This document shows, one piece after another, positions 1 to 9,793 of a stretch of 64,000 bases of DNA. Each line of letters starts with the position of its first letter. Position 1 is the first letter of the stretch. This stretch comes from Helichrysum umbraculigerum (Eukaryota; Streptophyta; Magnoliopsida; Asterales; Asteraceae): assembly GCA_949592205.1 (NCBI GenBank), contig CATIUR010000003.1:81865001-81929000 (forward strand), given 5' to 3'. The position numbers were made by a program, and so were the translations under genes. The notes below the pieces were generated by a model. The model saw nothing but the letters and a program-made list of their open reading frames with translations, was not told where the DNA came from and did no database searches.

Positions 1-711
1 CGGTTTTGGATCGTGTTTAGAATGTTTTCGGTTTGATTCGCAAAGGTTTTATTGATTAATCTTCGTTTCTGGGTTAGTTTGCTTAAAGATTTTGATTTCT
101 GGAAGTGTTTTTTGTGCTTGTTCGTCGATTGCTTTTCGAAATTCGTTAGGGTTTCAAAAAAAATCGATTTTTGAGTTCTGGAGCTGCTCAACCGCGATTT
201 TGCAACACATGCTTTATGTCGCTATTAGGGTTTTCAGTTTGCAACATAAGCTGCGACACAAGCATTTGTGTACTAATTTTGACCTTTAGTGGTTACTGCG
301 ACACAAGCATTTGTGTCGCTAATTTGGAATTTTTTAACTGCGACCCAGTGTGCGACACTACTTTGCGACACAACGTGCGACACTAGCCTCAGCGCCGCTA
401 AAAGATTTCTCATTATCAAATTTTGTTCCTAGGTTTAAAATTGTTCAATTTTAACTTGGAAAAAGATTCATTTTACCAGAGCATTTTTTGGAAGTTTAGC
501 GACGAAATTTTGGCGGGAAATTCACGAAAAATTTTGTGATACCACATTTTGTTTTGAAGCTTAAAACTGTTTAATTTTAGTTTTGAAAAAGTTTCGTTTT
601 AATCGGAAATTTTTTGATATTTTTGAACGAACTTTTTGTGTCACTAAACTCGAATATGAATTTTTTGACCCAAACCATGAGAGGAAGATTGAAGTCCTTG
701 TTCCATAAGGA
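1..711. other. Noncoding DNA with GCGACAC inverted motifs
   Basis: No convincing gene is seen; the short open frames at 92-386 have no recognisable domain. The stretch 253-395 is studded with GCGACAC/GTGTCGC motifs. The best is an inverted repeat at 298-319 with arms GCGACAA-like (GCGACACAA and TTGTGTCGC) around a 4-nt loop. The same motif type occurs in the LTR at 2740-3135, so this may be retroelement regulatory sequence, but no LTR boundary was found here. Confidence 0.45.
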
Positions 712-1182
712 CTTTGTGTGAAACCCTAGAACCTACAGCTTATCGAATCAACTCGTGTATGTGTGGAATCCTAACACGATAAGTGAAAACGTGAATATGA
801 AATCAAAACGAGAATAAGCAAAGTAAATAAAAGTTGATAACTTTTATTTCATGTCACAAACAATACAATATCAGCTTGCTTGATTCTCTCTCAAACTCTC
901 TCTCTAAACTCTCTCTAGATATGGAAATCAAAGTGTTACAATGAAAGAGTTCTCCAAGTCTTATTTACAAAATGAATTACAACACCTATTTATACTAGTA
1001 GTATAAAATCCGAATCTCATGTAGACTAAGCAATCCGAGACTAAGCCATCCGAGACTTGTACATTCGGATCTTGATGTAGATTCGGAACTCCAAAGTTGT
1101 AATTCATAAACAAACAATCAAAGCTAAAAGCTTATCCAAACTATTGTCACACAAATTTAGAACCTTAGGTTCTAACACTTTG
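712..1182 (-). mobile_element. Solo LTR (461 bp) with CTTTG target duplication
   Basis: The LTR runs 717-1177 and reads on the minus strand from TGTTAGAACC to a terminal CA. It is flanked by a perfect 5-bp duplication CTTTG (712-716 and 1178-1182). A minus-strand TATA-like box lies near 988-1000 (reads CTAGTATAAATAGG). No internal region or second LTR is present, so it is a solo LTR left by LTR-LTR recombination. Superfamily not assigned; length and ends would suit Copia. It interrupts the older Copia-like relic. Confidence 0.85.
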
Positions 1183-2357
1183 CTCGGTGGAAGACTATCT
1201 TGGAAGATTTAATTATGTTGCATGATCCAAATTTACAGATATATATTACTCAACCATATGAGAAACCTAGAATAGCAGGAAGTGCATCTTTTAAAACGGT
1301 AAACCAAATGTCTGCCACAGACATGCAAATTTTGATGTGGAAAAGAAGACATTTGAGACAATACTGGCGTGTTTACCAAACGATGAAGTCTCATGTTTTA
1401 GAACACAGGGAACATCGTTTAATCTGTGGAACTCTCTTGAAGTAAGTTATGGAAGTAATACTAAGTTGAGAGTGACAAGTTCGGACGAAGGGATGAAAGA
1501 GGAATTGATGAAGAATGAAGATGAAATCAACGCTCTTGAATCTCATATACTTACATTGGAAAATGAACGAGAGGAAATGAAATTAAAAATTGTCGGACTT
1601 GTGAAAAAGGAAGAAGAATTGAAGGTAATTCAAACCCAACTGCTCAACATGGAAAATGAACTGGAAGAATTAGGGTTAAAGGTTGCCAGGGTGGAAGAAG
1701 GAATTCTGGAATTTGAGAGCCAACAAAAGGTATTAACAAGGCTACAAGAAGATTATGAGCTTGCATTAAAGGCAATTCAAGATCTTCGTGAACAACTATC
1801 TGAAACTAAAAAGGATGTGAAGAAGGTTTACAAACGTAAATCTTCGTGTGGAAAGAACAATTCTTCGTGTGAGAAGAAGAAATTTTATCAGTTCACTCAT
1901 TATTCTTTACAAAAGAATAAGAAGTGTTTGAAGTGTTCTAAGAAAATACAATCAACCAAATCAAGTAATCATCAAAAGGTTGATTGTGGTGATAATTAGT
2001 AACCTTAAATGCAACAAAAGTTCGGCTTTAACATCTCCAAATAAATCAAGAGATTTTAAAACGACACTACAACCCGAATCGAGACGAACAAAGTCTTATG
2101 CTTATGCTCGTGAGCAAATGTTTACGTTGGCACCACCACGGTTTTATCATATGGTGAAAAATAGACGAAAAGATTTTGTTCCTTTCTCCTAGAGGACATC
2201 AGTTCGGCGTATTGAATTTAGAAATGAAACAAGATGTTTAAATTTCAGGTGGAACTCGATGTCTTTGGATTTTGTTGATGAATCATATCAGAAGGTCTCA
2301 AAGATTTCAAGTAAGATTGGGACCGTGCTCAAATGGGTTCCGAAGATTAAAGTTTAG
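1183..2357 (+). pseudogene. Copia-like gag relic with long coiled coil
   Basis: This is a decayed retrotransposon capsid-type reading frame. It begins in one frame (1200-1340), shifts into a second (1337-1999, about 220 codons) and then runs on in broken frames to a stop at 2355-2357. The junction near 1337 reads like the UBN2-type gag of Ty1/copia elements (a Leu-Trp-x-x-Leu-Glu segment). Residues about 55-155 of the second frame are heptad-rich (many Leu, Glu, Lys), predicting a coiled coil. A Cys-x2-Cys pair near residue 195 could be a zinc-knuckle remnant. No protease, integrase or RT follows, so the element is internally deleted or non-autonomous. The 3' LTR at 2740-3135 belongs with it. 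Assignment to Copia rests on gag resemblance and the LTR/PPT style only. Confidence 0.6.
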
Positions 2358-2739
2358 CTTTTAGTTTTTCTTTTTGTTTTTGTAATTGTATATAGCATAC
2401 AAATATACAACATACCACAAAAAAAAGTAAATTAAATTTTAATTCTGTTATTTGAGCACGGTTAAATATTTATCAGAAGACCAAGGAGAAGATTGAAAAG
2501 AAAGGAGAATCCAGCATCATCAACAACAAAATACTTGCATCTGACGATCCTTCAAGAGTTCAAGGTGAATCTGCTGTTCAGGGGGAGTTTGTTGATACAA
2601 GATCAACATGTTTATTGAACAGACAGATTCTTGGAGGTTTACGTGAAGTTGTTGATTAGAGAGTGGATTTGCGCCGGAAGATACTCAAGCTAAAGTTGAA
2701 GATTTGAAGACATATCCAAGCTATTGCCAAGGGGGTGTT
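2358..2739 (+). other. 3' untranslated region of the Copia-like relic, ending in a polypurine tract
   Basis: No open frame is seen. Two purine-rich tracts, each followed by an LTR-start-like sequence, occur at 2581-2612 and 2731-2763. The second leads into the full LTR, so it is the functional polypurine tract; the first is a duplicated or abandoned copy. Confidence 0.5.
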
Positions 2740-3135
2740 TGTTGATGCAAAATCAACATGTTTTGTCAGCAGCTTGTATAGAATATTTAGCTTGAAAATG
2801 TATTGAAATTAAACATGCTAGTGGGCTGCGACATAAAGAATGTGTCGCAAATAGGACTTGGGCTTAGGCTGCGACACAAGGCTTATGTCATAGGGTCCAG
2901 CATATATAAGCATGCTTACGGTTTCATTTGTGACTTATCGATCACTTTGAGTGTGTGAGGATCGTTCTTAGAGAAAGCCAGAGATTTTGCATTTGGTGCT
3001 TAATCGTTTGTTTTTGTTAATCAATAAACAGAAACATTATTTATCTTTGTGTGTTCAATTTATTAAACGTTCAATACTCATTTGTTTGGATCCGCACTTT
3101 CAATCGAGTAACGATCTGATTTCGGTCCCGTAACA
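2740..3135 (+). mobile_element. 3' LTR of the Copia-like relic (396 bp)
   Basis: It starts TGTTGATGC directly after a polypurine tract and ends CGTAACA, giving the TG...CA ends of an LTR. An inverted pair GCGACA/TGTCGC (2828-2833 and 2843-2848) and a further GCGACAC lie upstream of a TATA-like box CATATATAAG (2901-2910). The matching 5' LTR is not in the window. Confidence 0.6.
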
Positions 3136-4694
3136 GGAACCTATAGATTACTTGTAAGACAAGCTATCTTGTAACTATAAATATACCTCCTTGGTGTGAC
3201 GAATAAAAGGATTCTCGTTAACAGCACAAATCTCTACAAAATTATTTGAGTTATGATCGCGTTTTTGATTATGCTTAAGGCAGTTAGTTTGCTTCCGTTG
3301 AGTTTTGAGGTACACGCTTTTCTACTGTAATTTTTCGTTCATCTAGTGTACATAATAAACGCATATTTCAAAACTGACGTACCTAAACACTTTTCTACTG
3401 TAAATTGCAAACTATTCGGATCCATGGAGAAAGAAATTAATCTAAAATTGACGTACCTAATTCAAAACCGAATTTTAATAGATAATATATTAAATTATTA
3501 ATATGTGTATTATATGTGTGATATTTAAATTTTCTGAACAAGTAAATCTACATTTAAACCCTAAATTAACTTCACGTTTTTCACTTTCAACTTTAGTGAA
3601 AACCTAACACACGAAAAATTTCAAGTCGAAACCGATTAACTTAAAAAAATAAAAAAAATTCAAATTTTGGTTTTTCGGTTTTAACCGAAACCGAACTGAA
3701 TTCGAATTCGGTTTTGCTTAAAAAAAATTCAAAACTGAACAACTCGAACCGAATAAACCGAGGAAACCGAAAACTGAACCGATGAACACCCCTAGTTAGT
3801 ACTAATAAATGTTAACATACAACAATATACAATTGTAGAATGTAAACTTATATTAAAATGAACCACATTGCATACTATTAGTACTTATTAACATGAACGT
3901 TAAAATATATAAATAAACGTTACTACAATCCAAGTTCAATTAGAATGCATCACAATGCATACTACTGGCACTCATTAGAATCGAAAAAATTAAACTCGTC
4001 GAAAGTATACCTTGAGGGATGTTAAATTGAAGAGGAGAAAACGCTGAATTTTAAGGTGTAATTGTCATGATTTTTCAACTCGTCGTTTGTGAGATAATTT
4101 GTTTTGGGGGTAAATGAGTATATAGGTTTTGATTATTATTGAGGTGATCAAACGGGTGCACCCCACACTAATTATTATGGACTTATAAGATCAATGGTTA
4201 TGATATCTTGTAAAAATCTAACATGATACAGATACAATAAAATTCCCTATGATTGGCAGGTCGAGCATGTAATCAGTTTATAAAGAACAAAAGTTCAATT
4301 CCATCTTAAATTATGTATAGGAAGTATCTTTATGATGTAATCATTCTAATTAAGTTTCAATTTATCAATTAAGCCCTTTAATTTTAATAAATTTTAACAT
4401 AAACTCCTTACTTTTTAGAAAAGAATTTTTTTAATCAACGACTCACTTACATATAAAATGAAATTTAATTCGTTAATTAAAACGTTTCCAAAACGATATG
4501 TAATACTTCTATTTTCAATTCACCGAGTATGAATAAAATTACTTGAAAAGCTTAATATAGACTTAATATAATTAAATTTTTCCACTAACTTGGTTTCAAA
4601 ATATTTTGATTTCTTTATTTCTGCTTATATAATACATCTACGTAAAACATAAAGTAATATTATCTTGAATCCAACTAAATACTTAACATACATG
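3136..4694. other. AT-rich intergenic DNA, no gene seen
   Basis: The first 130 bases contain a TATAAATATA box (3176-3186) and AATAAAAG (3206), like the R region of a truncated Copia LTR, but no boundary can be drawn. The rest is AT-rich with no long open frame. No exon 1 for the acyltransferase relic downstream was found. Confidence 0.4.
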
Positions 4695-4892
4695 CTCCCT
4701 CCGTTCCAATTTTATTGTCCACAGACAAAAAACACACAATCTAAGAAAAGTGTACTAGTCGTACTATACAACCAATAAGATTTAATCTCTCACCACATTC
4801 AAATGTTTTGATTGGTTGAAAGTACAAAGTGGACAGTAAAATTGAGACATCCCAAAATGGAAAGATGGATTATAAATTCGGGACGGAGGGAG
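4695..4892. mobile_element. Stowaway-like MITE (about 198 bp)
   Basis: The left end CTCCCTCCGTTCC (4695-4707) matches the right end GGGACGGAGGGAG (4880-4892) as a terminal inverted repeat. This is the terminus of Stowaway MITEs mobilised by Tc1/mariner transposases. The right flank is TA; the left flank is TG, probably a mutated TA duplication. No coding capacity. Confidence 0.85.
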
Positions 4893-5629
4893 TATTAACT
4901 TACACACTTTATTATTAGAAAGAAGATACTAAATACAAAATTTCATGTTAAAAATAATAGCTAGTGTGTATACACGGGTTTAAAGTCTAGTATTGTACTA
5001 CAATATTATAATTACTTCATTATAATACAATTTGTTTGGTGAATTATTATGTCTTGTTATGGGAGGTGATAAATACGATATGGATTTTGATTCAAACAAC
5101 AAAACTGTGCATTAACATGTAGTATTATATGCATTAGTTGTGTAAAAGTGTATTGTATTAATCAAAATATGTGTTGTATTTATCAACACTCCTTGTTATG
5201 TTATAATTTATCAATAAACAATTCGTACCTGACACTAACATTGTGACAACCATATTAACTAATTAATATAGAGAGAAACACGACTTGACCAGGAGCGTTA
5301 TGTTATAATTTGTCAATTAACAATTCATACCTGACACTAACATTGTGACAACCATATTAACTACGGAGTAATTAATATAGAGAGAAACACGACTTGACCT
5401 GGTCAACATCAATTATTTTCATTTTCTTAATTAGTAGATGACCCTTTGGGTTCAAGTCTCGTGATACATATGTATGTTATAATATTTTTATGTATAGGTA
5501 GTAGGTACTTGTCTAATGTAGTAGTTTTTCTTGAATTTAAATAAACAAAAATGAAAACTACTGCCCGTAGTATTCTAATGATTTTACTTGGCTCTTAATG
5601 TATTCTATGTGTAACGTAACTTTGAGCAG
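4893..5629 (+). other. AT-rich DNA, probably including the intron of the HCT-like gene
   Basis: No open frame is seen. A splice acceptor (TTTGAGCAG, ending 5629) directly precedes the acyltransferase exon, so at least the distal part is intron. The 5' exon and the intron donor were not found. Confidence 0.4.
5195..5399. repeat. Two-copy tandem duplication (about 100 bp)
   Basis: Copies at 5195-5290 and 5297-5399 share nearly the whole sequence, from GTTATGTTATAATTT to CACGACTTGACC. The second copy has a few substitutions and a short insertion (CGGAG). Confidence 0.85.
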
Positions 5630-5657
5630 GTAACTTACTTCAAATGCGGTGGAGTTT

Positions 5658-6471
5658 TGTAACACCCCAATTTTTGTGAAGATAAAAGCTAATAGAGATA
5701 TTGTAAATGATCATGCGGTAAAAATCTTACTCTTAAAGCAAATGTTCGATCCGTATGTAGTTTTGTGTATGATGTACCGTTGTAACCGTTTGGGATCAAA
5801 CTTTGTAGTTGAAACATTTTGAGAAGTCCTGAATTTCTGAAAGTTTGTGTGTGGTACACACTTGTTAGTAGATGTGATAATATATATGATTATATGTTTT
5901 ATCAAAGTTGTTAGTGTCGTTTTGGTGGAAAATATGGTTTTGGTACACACTTGTCGTTAGTAGATTTTACAAATTTGTTTTGTATCTCATTATGAGAAAA
6001 ATATGGTTTGAATGAGTATGTAGATGTTAATACGGTAGTATTTTAGCTTGGAAATATTGTGTAAGTCATGACAAAAGGGTTTTGCTAAAAATCTGGGCAA
6101 AACTTTGTTTTCTAAAGTTCTGCACGAGTTAGGCCTAGGTACGCGATCGCGTGAAGCCTAGAGGATCGCGTACCAAAGGCTAGAATGGTTACAGTATGTG
6201 TTATGTATCTAGTACGCGATCATGTGAACTTTCCAGGATCGCGTATTTAATTACTAATTATACGCGATCGCGTGACATCAAAAGGATTGCGTAACTTAGA
6301 GTAAATCCAATTATAATACGTGATTGCGTAGCTCTTGTAGGATCGCGTATAAGTATGAAACTTTTGGTTAATTATTTTAAGTCCAAATCAGTTCCAGATT
6401 TCAATTGAAACGAATTTTGATTAATTGTTTGGGACATTATAAATAAGTTTAAAAAAAATCGGGGCGTTTCA
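5658..6471 (+). mobile_element. Solo LTR (814 bp, gypsy-like) inside the HCT-like exon
   Basis: It starts TGTAACACCCC and ends GGGGCGTTTCA, nearly inverted repeats of each other. Flanks AGTTT (5653-5657) and AGTAT (6472-6476) look like a 5-bp target duplication with one change. A TATA box (CATTATAAATAAG, 6435-6447) sets plus orientation. No internal domain or second LTR is present. The start resembles that of element E here, so a Ty3/gypsy origin is likely. Confidence 0.85.
6141..6352. repeat. Cluster of ACGCGATCGCGT palindromes
   Basis: The perfect 12-bp palindrome ACGCGATCGCGT occurs at 6141-6152 and 6262-6273, with imperfect copies near 6213 and 6318 and half-sites GGATCGCGTA between. The cluster ends about 85 bp upstream of the LTR TATA box. 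Confidence 0.85.
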
Positions 6472-7327
6472 AGTATTGTTTGGAATTGGTATGCACCATA
6501 TTGCTGTTGATGCGTCATCTCTGATACACTTAATCAACTCATTTATCGTAGACAGAACGCTTCTTCGTGCTCGGAACCTACCACAACCCGTCTTTGAGCA
6601 TGTCAAGTACAATGACTTCCTAATAGAACCGCCATTTGTAGCCCCATCAGAGGAACCCGTGGGCTCAATTTATCAGCTAACACGAGAACAACTCAATATG
6701 CTCAAAGTGAAATCCAAGGAAGATGGCAACACAATCAACTACAGCACCATAGTAGTGATCATGGGACATATCTGGAAGTCCATGTGTAAAGCTCGTGGAG
6801 TGCCATATGATCAAGAAACCAAGTTGTACGTTGCTACCAACGGACGGGTCCGCCATGAGCCTGCTCTGCCATCGTGATATTTTGGGAATGTTGTTATGAG
6901 AACCTTCCCTTCCGCGGTATCTGCGGAAATTCTATCAAATCTTAATTGGTATGCTGCAATAAAAATCCGAGATGAACTAGCGAATGTGAACAACGATTAT
7001 ATTAAATCAGTTATTGACTATTTGGAACTACAACCCAATTTGAGAGTTGTGTGTGATGGCGTGATCGGGTCTTACAAACACTTGAATCTTGCTATAACAA
7101 GTTTGGCCGGTTTCCCGATTTACGAAGCTGACTTTGGATGGGGCATACCTGTATTCATGGGGCCATATAAGGTTGGATTTGAAGCTTTGGCTACGCTGTT
7201 ACCAAGCCCGATAAAAAACGGGAGCTTGTCGATAATCATTTCGCTACAAGCTGAATACATGAAGCTTTTCAGCAAATTAATATATGAAATCTTCATTACG
7301 ACTTCTTTGATGCCATCAAAATTATAA

Positions 7328-7659
7328 TTGCAAATTTGCAAGTGTTATCATCATTTTTTTTTAGTAACTAATAAATAGGCAACCATCGATTTTCATTTCT
7401 TAAATACTTATCATTTGATTTGATTTATGTAATCGTTGCGATTATTGTTAACAATTTATTAAATAAATTTTCATCAATTAATGTTATGACTAACTTGTAA
7501 AATTAATTAATTTTTTAAAAATTTATATTAACCAAGTTAAGATAATTCATGACGAATATTACACTTTCACTTTCCCAAAAAAGTGTTTCCAACTTGAACG
7601 TTCGTATATATAGACTTGTGATCCAGTGATAATACATTTACTAGGTGAGAACGATATAC
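7328..7659. other. AT-rich DNA, no gene seen
   Basis: Downstream flank of the acyltransferase relic. No open frame, repeat or promoter could be recognised. Confidence 0.5.
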
Positions 7660-8285
7660 CAAAGAGAGGTAAGGGCATAGAGGCCTGCCCAAACAGGCAA
7701 AAGCGTGAAGGCCAATAAAATGGGCAAGGGCATGGAGCCGAAAGAACCGAAAGACGGAGGTACGTCGGAAGGGGCATGTAAGCCAATCGAAATAGGTAAG
7801 GGCTAGGGCCTGCCGATAGAGGCTGCGGCCAGGGATTGCCGATAGAGGCTGCTGCCAAAGATTCCGATAGAGGCTGCGGCTAGCCGAGGGATTGCCAATA
7901 GAGGATGCGGCTAGTCGAGCGCTGTTAGGGCTTGGGCTATCCGAGAGAACCTAGGGCCAACCGAGATAACTTAAGGCCAGCTGAGTGAGGCTGTTGCGAG
8001 CAAATTCTTAAAGAGTCTGTGGCTAGGGCCAGCCGAAAATAGGATGGAGTCGAGGGATTGCAGAAAGAGGCCATGACCAGGGCCAACTGAAATAGGCTAG
8101 GGCGAGGGATTGCCGAAAGAGGTTGTGGTCAGGGCCAACTAGAACAAGGCTGGCCGAGAAAGCTGGGTTTGGGCTAACCGAGAGAGCCTAGGGCCAACCG
8201 AGATACCTTAGGACCAGCCGAGGGAGGCTGGGGCTAGGGCCAGCCGAGGGTGGTTGGGGCTAGGGCCAGCCGAGGGTAGGGTCCA
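7660..8285. repeat. Degenerate GC-rich minisatellite
   Basis: About 600 bp of imperfect units, roughly 30 bp long, built on ATTGCCGATAGAGGCTGCGG followed by CTAGCCGAG-like tails. The clearest units lie at 7806-7925. Base composition is sharply richer in G and C than either flank. Minus-strand open frames across it are low-complexity and are not called. Confidence 0.65.
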
Positions 8286-8690
8286 ACAAGAAACATATGA
8301 ACCTCGAGCAGAAGTTGTAAATTAGTTATTGCTCGATTTAAGTTGTTTTTTAATATGAAATTACCATAGCCATCTCCTACTAATAAAAATAGAGTAATCT
8401 GAACAAACAATGATTTGTACAATATGTATATATACTTGTACAATTGGTTGAGACATTTCTCAAACACTTGGTGTACACAAAAACTTTTATCAGATTTGAG
8501 CAAACTTTGAATTGTACCATAAGCTATGGTACTTGTACAATTTTTATTTGCTATTTAAAATCAACATTCTGATTATAAAATAATAGAAACCATGATAGAA
8601 TTTTTTTTTTTTTTAGGTGGTGTTCACGCTGTAAACACTTGTACAGAGGAAATTGTAAACATATGGCGTGTTTAGATGGGGGTTTCTAAG
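8286..8690. other. Intergenic DNA, no gene seen
   Basis: AT-rich sequence between the minisatellite and a T-run. The minus-strand open frame at 8234-8503 has no recognisable domain and partly overlaps the minisatellite. Confidence 0.4.
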
Positions 8691-9169
8691 GGTTTTTTTT
8701 TTGGGTAAAGGGGACGGAACCCCGGCAAAATGCATTAAAGTAAATAAAGAAAAATTATGTACAAAAAAACTAGAGGCATACCTCTAGGGGTGGTTTTTAG
8801 AGAACCACCCAAACTCGTATACAAAAACCAAACGACTCAATACCACTAGCAGAGTTGAACCTAAAACCTACTATATCTATACAATTTGCAAAAAGAACCC
8901 TTCTAGCATTCAACTTTGCATACAAAAATGATCTATATATATTCCAGAAACACTGTTGCTGCCTACTGATATATTGCTCCACTTGTAGCATCTCAGCCCA
9001 ATAATCACTCCACAGCCCAAAAAAATCCAACCTCATCCCATTCCCATTTTTATACTCTGCCTTTAGCTTTACAATCCACTCCTTTTGTTGCTTTTGCTCA
9101 AACATACAACCCATATTAGAACAATGCATACTACACTTCTGAGGCAGCCCAACATTACCATTCATTTTA
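8691..9169 (-). other. Unidentified minus-strand sequence, downstream half (possible LINE 3' end)
   Basis: On the minus strand an open frame (from the MULE edge to 8797) is followed by about 100 bp and a run of A (T-run at 8691-8701), the shape of a retroposed 3' end. The protein is rich in Trp, Cys, Met and Asn, and I recognise no domain. Its upstream half lies on the far side of the MULE at 14239-14441, and the two halves are in the same frame across one copy of the target site. LINE identity is a guess from the A-run. Confidence 0.3.
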
Positions 9170-9570
9170 GGGAAATTAATCGATTTGCCCTTTTTTCCGA
9201 ACCTATTTTTCGTTTTGCCACTTTTTAAAAAAAATTGCCGATTTACCCCACCCAGTCGCAGGTCACATCGTGCGACCTGCGACCCGACGTCTGCGACCCG
9301 CGACCAAAGATATCACCGAGTAAAAGACAAGCCAAACCGCACAACGACCCGTTCACCGATCGCAGGTCGCATCATGCGACCTGCGACCGTCGAAGAACGA
9401 GAACGATGAGCGAGTCGTAATTCTTGTTCACTGGTCGTAATTCTTGGTCACTAGTCGTAATTCTTGTTCACTAGTCGTAATTCTTGTTCACTAGTCGTAA
9501 GTCTTGGTCACTAGTCGTAAAATACCATTTTCGGATTTTTCAAGATAAGATTTTTCAGATAAGATTTTCT
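9170..9570 (+). repeat. MULE left terminal inverted repeat
   Basis: Matches the reverse complement of 13795-14229 with scattered differences. It contains a near-perfect CpG-rich palindrome at 9360-9386 (arms TCGCAGGTCGCAT and its complement around one C). Five tandem 20-bp units of the form GTCGTAATTCTTGTTCACTA follow from about 9416 to 9520. Confidence 0.85.
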
Positions 9571-9793
9571 GACATTTGTCAGATTTTTCAAGATAAGGTT
9601 TTTCAGATTTTTCAGATAAGATTTTCTGACATTTTTAAGATTTTTTGTACTTTTTGGATAATGATCTGGATAACTTCCATTTTAACAATATCAAATTTTT
9701 CTAGTTTCAATACTTTTCATTTTAACATCCATCTCTGCAATTACTCTCAAATTCTCACACTCCTCTCATCATCCATTTAACATATCATTCTTC

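Larger units (their letters stand above)
5630..7327 (+). pseudogene. BAHD acyltransferase (HCT-like) pseudogene, exon 2, split by a solo LTR
   Basis: Family role: BAHD acyltransferases of the HCT/HQT group transfer hydroxycinnamoyl groups from CoA to shikimate or quinate in the cytosol, feeding lignin and chlorogenic acid synthesis. Exon 2 opens after an acceptor AG at 5629 and encodes the conserved Phe-Lys-Cys-Gly-Gly-Val block before being cut at 5657. It resumes at 6477 with the catalytic HXXXD motif (His-Ile-Ala-Val-Asp, 6497-6511) and carries the structural DFGWG motif (7130-7144). Without the LTR, about 293 codons remain, the usual exon-2 size. Lesions seen: the 814-bp LTR and one in-frame TGA (6875-6877). 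No frameshift was seen, so decay is fairly recent. Exon 1 is not visible. HCT rather than another BAHD member is inferred from overall resemblance. Confidence 0.85.

Noticed and set aside
9235..9420. Short plus-strand frames in the MULE left TIR
   Set aside because: Composed of palindromic GTCGCA repeats; they precede the transposase start and match the other TIR in inverse orientation.
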